44,091 nt of DNA. Origin: an uncultured Pelagibacteraceae bacterium. Lineage in GTDB: Bacteria; Pseudomonadota; Alphaproteobacteria; Pelagibacterales; Pelagibacteraceae. Location of the stretch: positions 1 to 44,091 of the forward strand of contig CACAMG010000004.1 of assembly GCA_902533585.1 (NCBI GenBank), written 5' to 3'. Position numbers and translations under genes: made by a program. Under the pieces are notes generated by a model, which did no database searches, was not told the DNA's origin, and saw only the letters and a list, made by a program, of their open reading frames with translations. Positions 43,177 through 44,091 of the stretch are shown in pieces (the first letter of the stretch is position 1; every line of letters starts with the position of its first letter).

Positions 43177-44091
43177 ATGGAACATCTATTTTTATCAATA
43201 CTAGTATTAATAATGATAGCAGCATTAGCATCAGGTTTTCCCGTTGCTTTTGCACTGCCGGGTTCAGCTATTATTGCAATAGGCCTTGCAGCTTTTTTTG
43301 GATATCTCTTTGAAGGAAATGCGAGTGCTTATTTTGCAACTGATGGTCCTATAGAATGGTTAACAGCGGGGATAACAAACTTTCGGAGCAATTATTGGGA
43401 TGTAGAAACTGATACTTTAATAGCAATACCTTTGTTTATTTTTATGGGCATTATGTTGCAAAAATCTAAAATTGCAGAAGATCTTTTAGTAACAATGGGT
43501 CAATTATTTGGACCTACACCTGGAGGACTTGGAATTTCAGTAATTTTTGTTGGAGCATTGCTTGCAGCAACTACGGGTATAGTTGGAGCAACAGTAATTG
43601 CAATGGGTCTAATTTCTTTACCTACTATGTTAAATAATAAATATGACAGAAGTCTTGCAAGCGGAATTGTCTGTTCATCAGGAACACTTGGCCAAATAAT
43701 ACCTCCATCAATTGTTTTAATTATTATAGCCGATCAATTAGCCAGTGCATCCGATGTTGCTAATACAATTAGACAAGCAGATTATAAATTAATTACTGGA
43801 GAGTTTAATATGCCTGGAGAATTTAGATTGGGATCTACCAGTGCTGGAGATATGTTTCTTGGAGCATTGTTACCGGGATTAGTATTAGTTGGTTTATATA
43901 TGTTGTACGTATTTATATACGCAAGAATAAATCCCAAATCAGCTCCTCCAGTTCCATTTAAAGGTCAATTAGATTTTAAATTTTGGACAAAAGTTATTGT
44001 GGTAATAATTCCACCGCTTGCATTAATATTTGCAGTACTTGGATCTATATTAATGGGTATAGCAACTGTAAATCAAGCCGGTTCTATTGGT
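43177..44091 (+). CDS. TRAP transporter large membrane subunit (DctM), 5' part
   Basis: 305 codons, open to the window end and missing from the ORF track. SGFPVAFALPGSAIIAIGLAAFFG, TLIAIPLFIFMGIMLQKSKIAEDLL, GALLAATTGIVGATVIAMGLISLPTML and SGTLGQIIPPSIVLIIIADQL are DctM hallmarks of the sodium-coupled translocation subunit. Two inserts are visible against short DctMs: about 35 residues before the first PLFIFMG helix and about 40 (SDVANTIRQADYKLITGEFNMPGEFRLGS) after IIADQL, both likely periplasmic. Confidence 0.93.
   Translation, partial: MEHLFLSILVLIMIAALASGFPVAFALPGSAIIAIGLAAFFGYLFEGNASAYFATDGPIEWLTAGITNFRSNYWDVETDTLIAIPLFIFMGIMLQKSKIAEDLLVTMGQLFGPTPGGLGISVIFVGALLAATTGIVGATVIAMGLISLPTMLNNKYDRSLASGIVCSSGTLGQIIPPSIVLIIIADQLASASDVANTIRQADYKLITGEFNMPGEFRLGSTSAGDMFLGALLPGLVLVGLYMLYVFIYARINPKSAPPVPFKGQLDFKFWTKVIVVIIPPLALIFAVLGSILMGIATVNQAGSIG

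Noticed and set aside
1-44091. CRISPR arrays, insertion sequences, prophage or integrase genes
   Set aside because: No spaced repeats, transposase, integrase or terminal inverted repeats were seen; the window looks like stable core chromosome.

Overview
The window is very AT-rich, almost fully coding and free of mobile elements. Intergenic gaps are short (none reaches 300 bases), many neighbouring genes overlap by 1-10 bases, and the gene families are those of an alphaproteobacterium: DUF2794, IalB, an EVE gene near tsaD, heparinase beside purH, and a DUF4212 plus SSS acetate-type symporter. Together this points to a streamlined marine alphaproteobacterium of the SAR11 (Pelagibacterales) type. 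The lineage is inferred from composition and gene content, not from a marker-gene comparison.

Layout. 1-2683 (+): end of hisH, then hisA, hisF, hisE, a HIT protein and a GNAT acetyltransferase in one overlapping run. 2686-5333 (-): ftsK and lolA. 5400-8515: a UbiH-type monooxygenase (+), a LON-domain protein (-), tRNA-Gly(GCC) with an FkbM-type methyltransferase 3 nt behind it, and a pterin carbinolamine dehydratase. 8505-12694 (-): a YggT-like membrane protein, rpe, a heparinase-family gene and purH. 12753-18100: an acetate-type module made of a two-part sodium symporter (DUF4212 plus SSS, -), an unknown 208-aa gene (+) and acs with a lysine-rich N-terminal tail (-), followed by an EVE-domain gene. 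18149-23668: a 2OG-Fe(II) oxygenase, tsaD (-), then hemC, hemD, an MscS channel, YggT and folD (+). 23675-28086 (-): a TPR plus GT41 glycosyltransferase, argG, an IalB-like protein and an aldo/keto reductase. 28157-30206: a Bax-inhibitor-1 protein (+), DUF2794 and yciB (-), hspQ (+). 30372-34506 (+): ccmC-D-E-F-G-H for cytochrome c maturation. 34538-44091 (+): a PagL-like deacylase, then two tandem FMN-dependent 2-hydroxyacid dehydrogenases, a class I aminotransferase, a GlcD-like FAD oxidase, a 2-ketoacid reductase and a TRAP transporter (P, Q and a partial M).

How it works together. Most of the window is core biosynthesis: histidine, purine, arginine, heme, folate C1, ubiquinone and cytochrome c. 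Two blocks deal with small carboxylic acids. The acetate block would import acetate with sodium and activate it to acetyl-CoA. The 3' block would import a 2-oxo or 2-hydroxy acid through a TRAP system whose binding protein resembles TakP, and interconvert hydroxy, oxo and amino acids.

The most unusual signals are the repeated lysine-rich tail on Acs, an EF-hand-like loop inside the sodium symporter, the complete hydroxy/oxo-acid module with an enlarged DctQ, an unexplained 13-bp stem hairpin upstream of ccmC, and the contrast between hairpin-free convergent gene junctions and strong GC-rich hairpins placed right behind two transporter genes.
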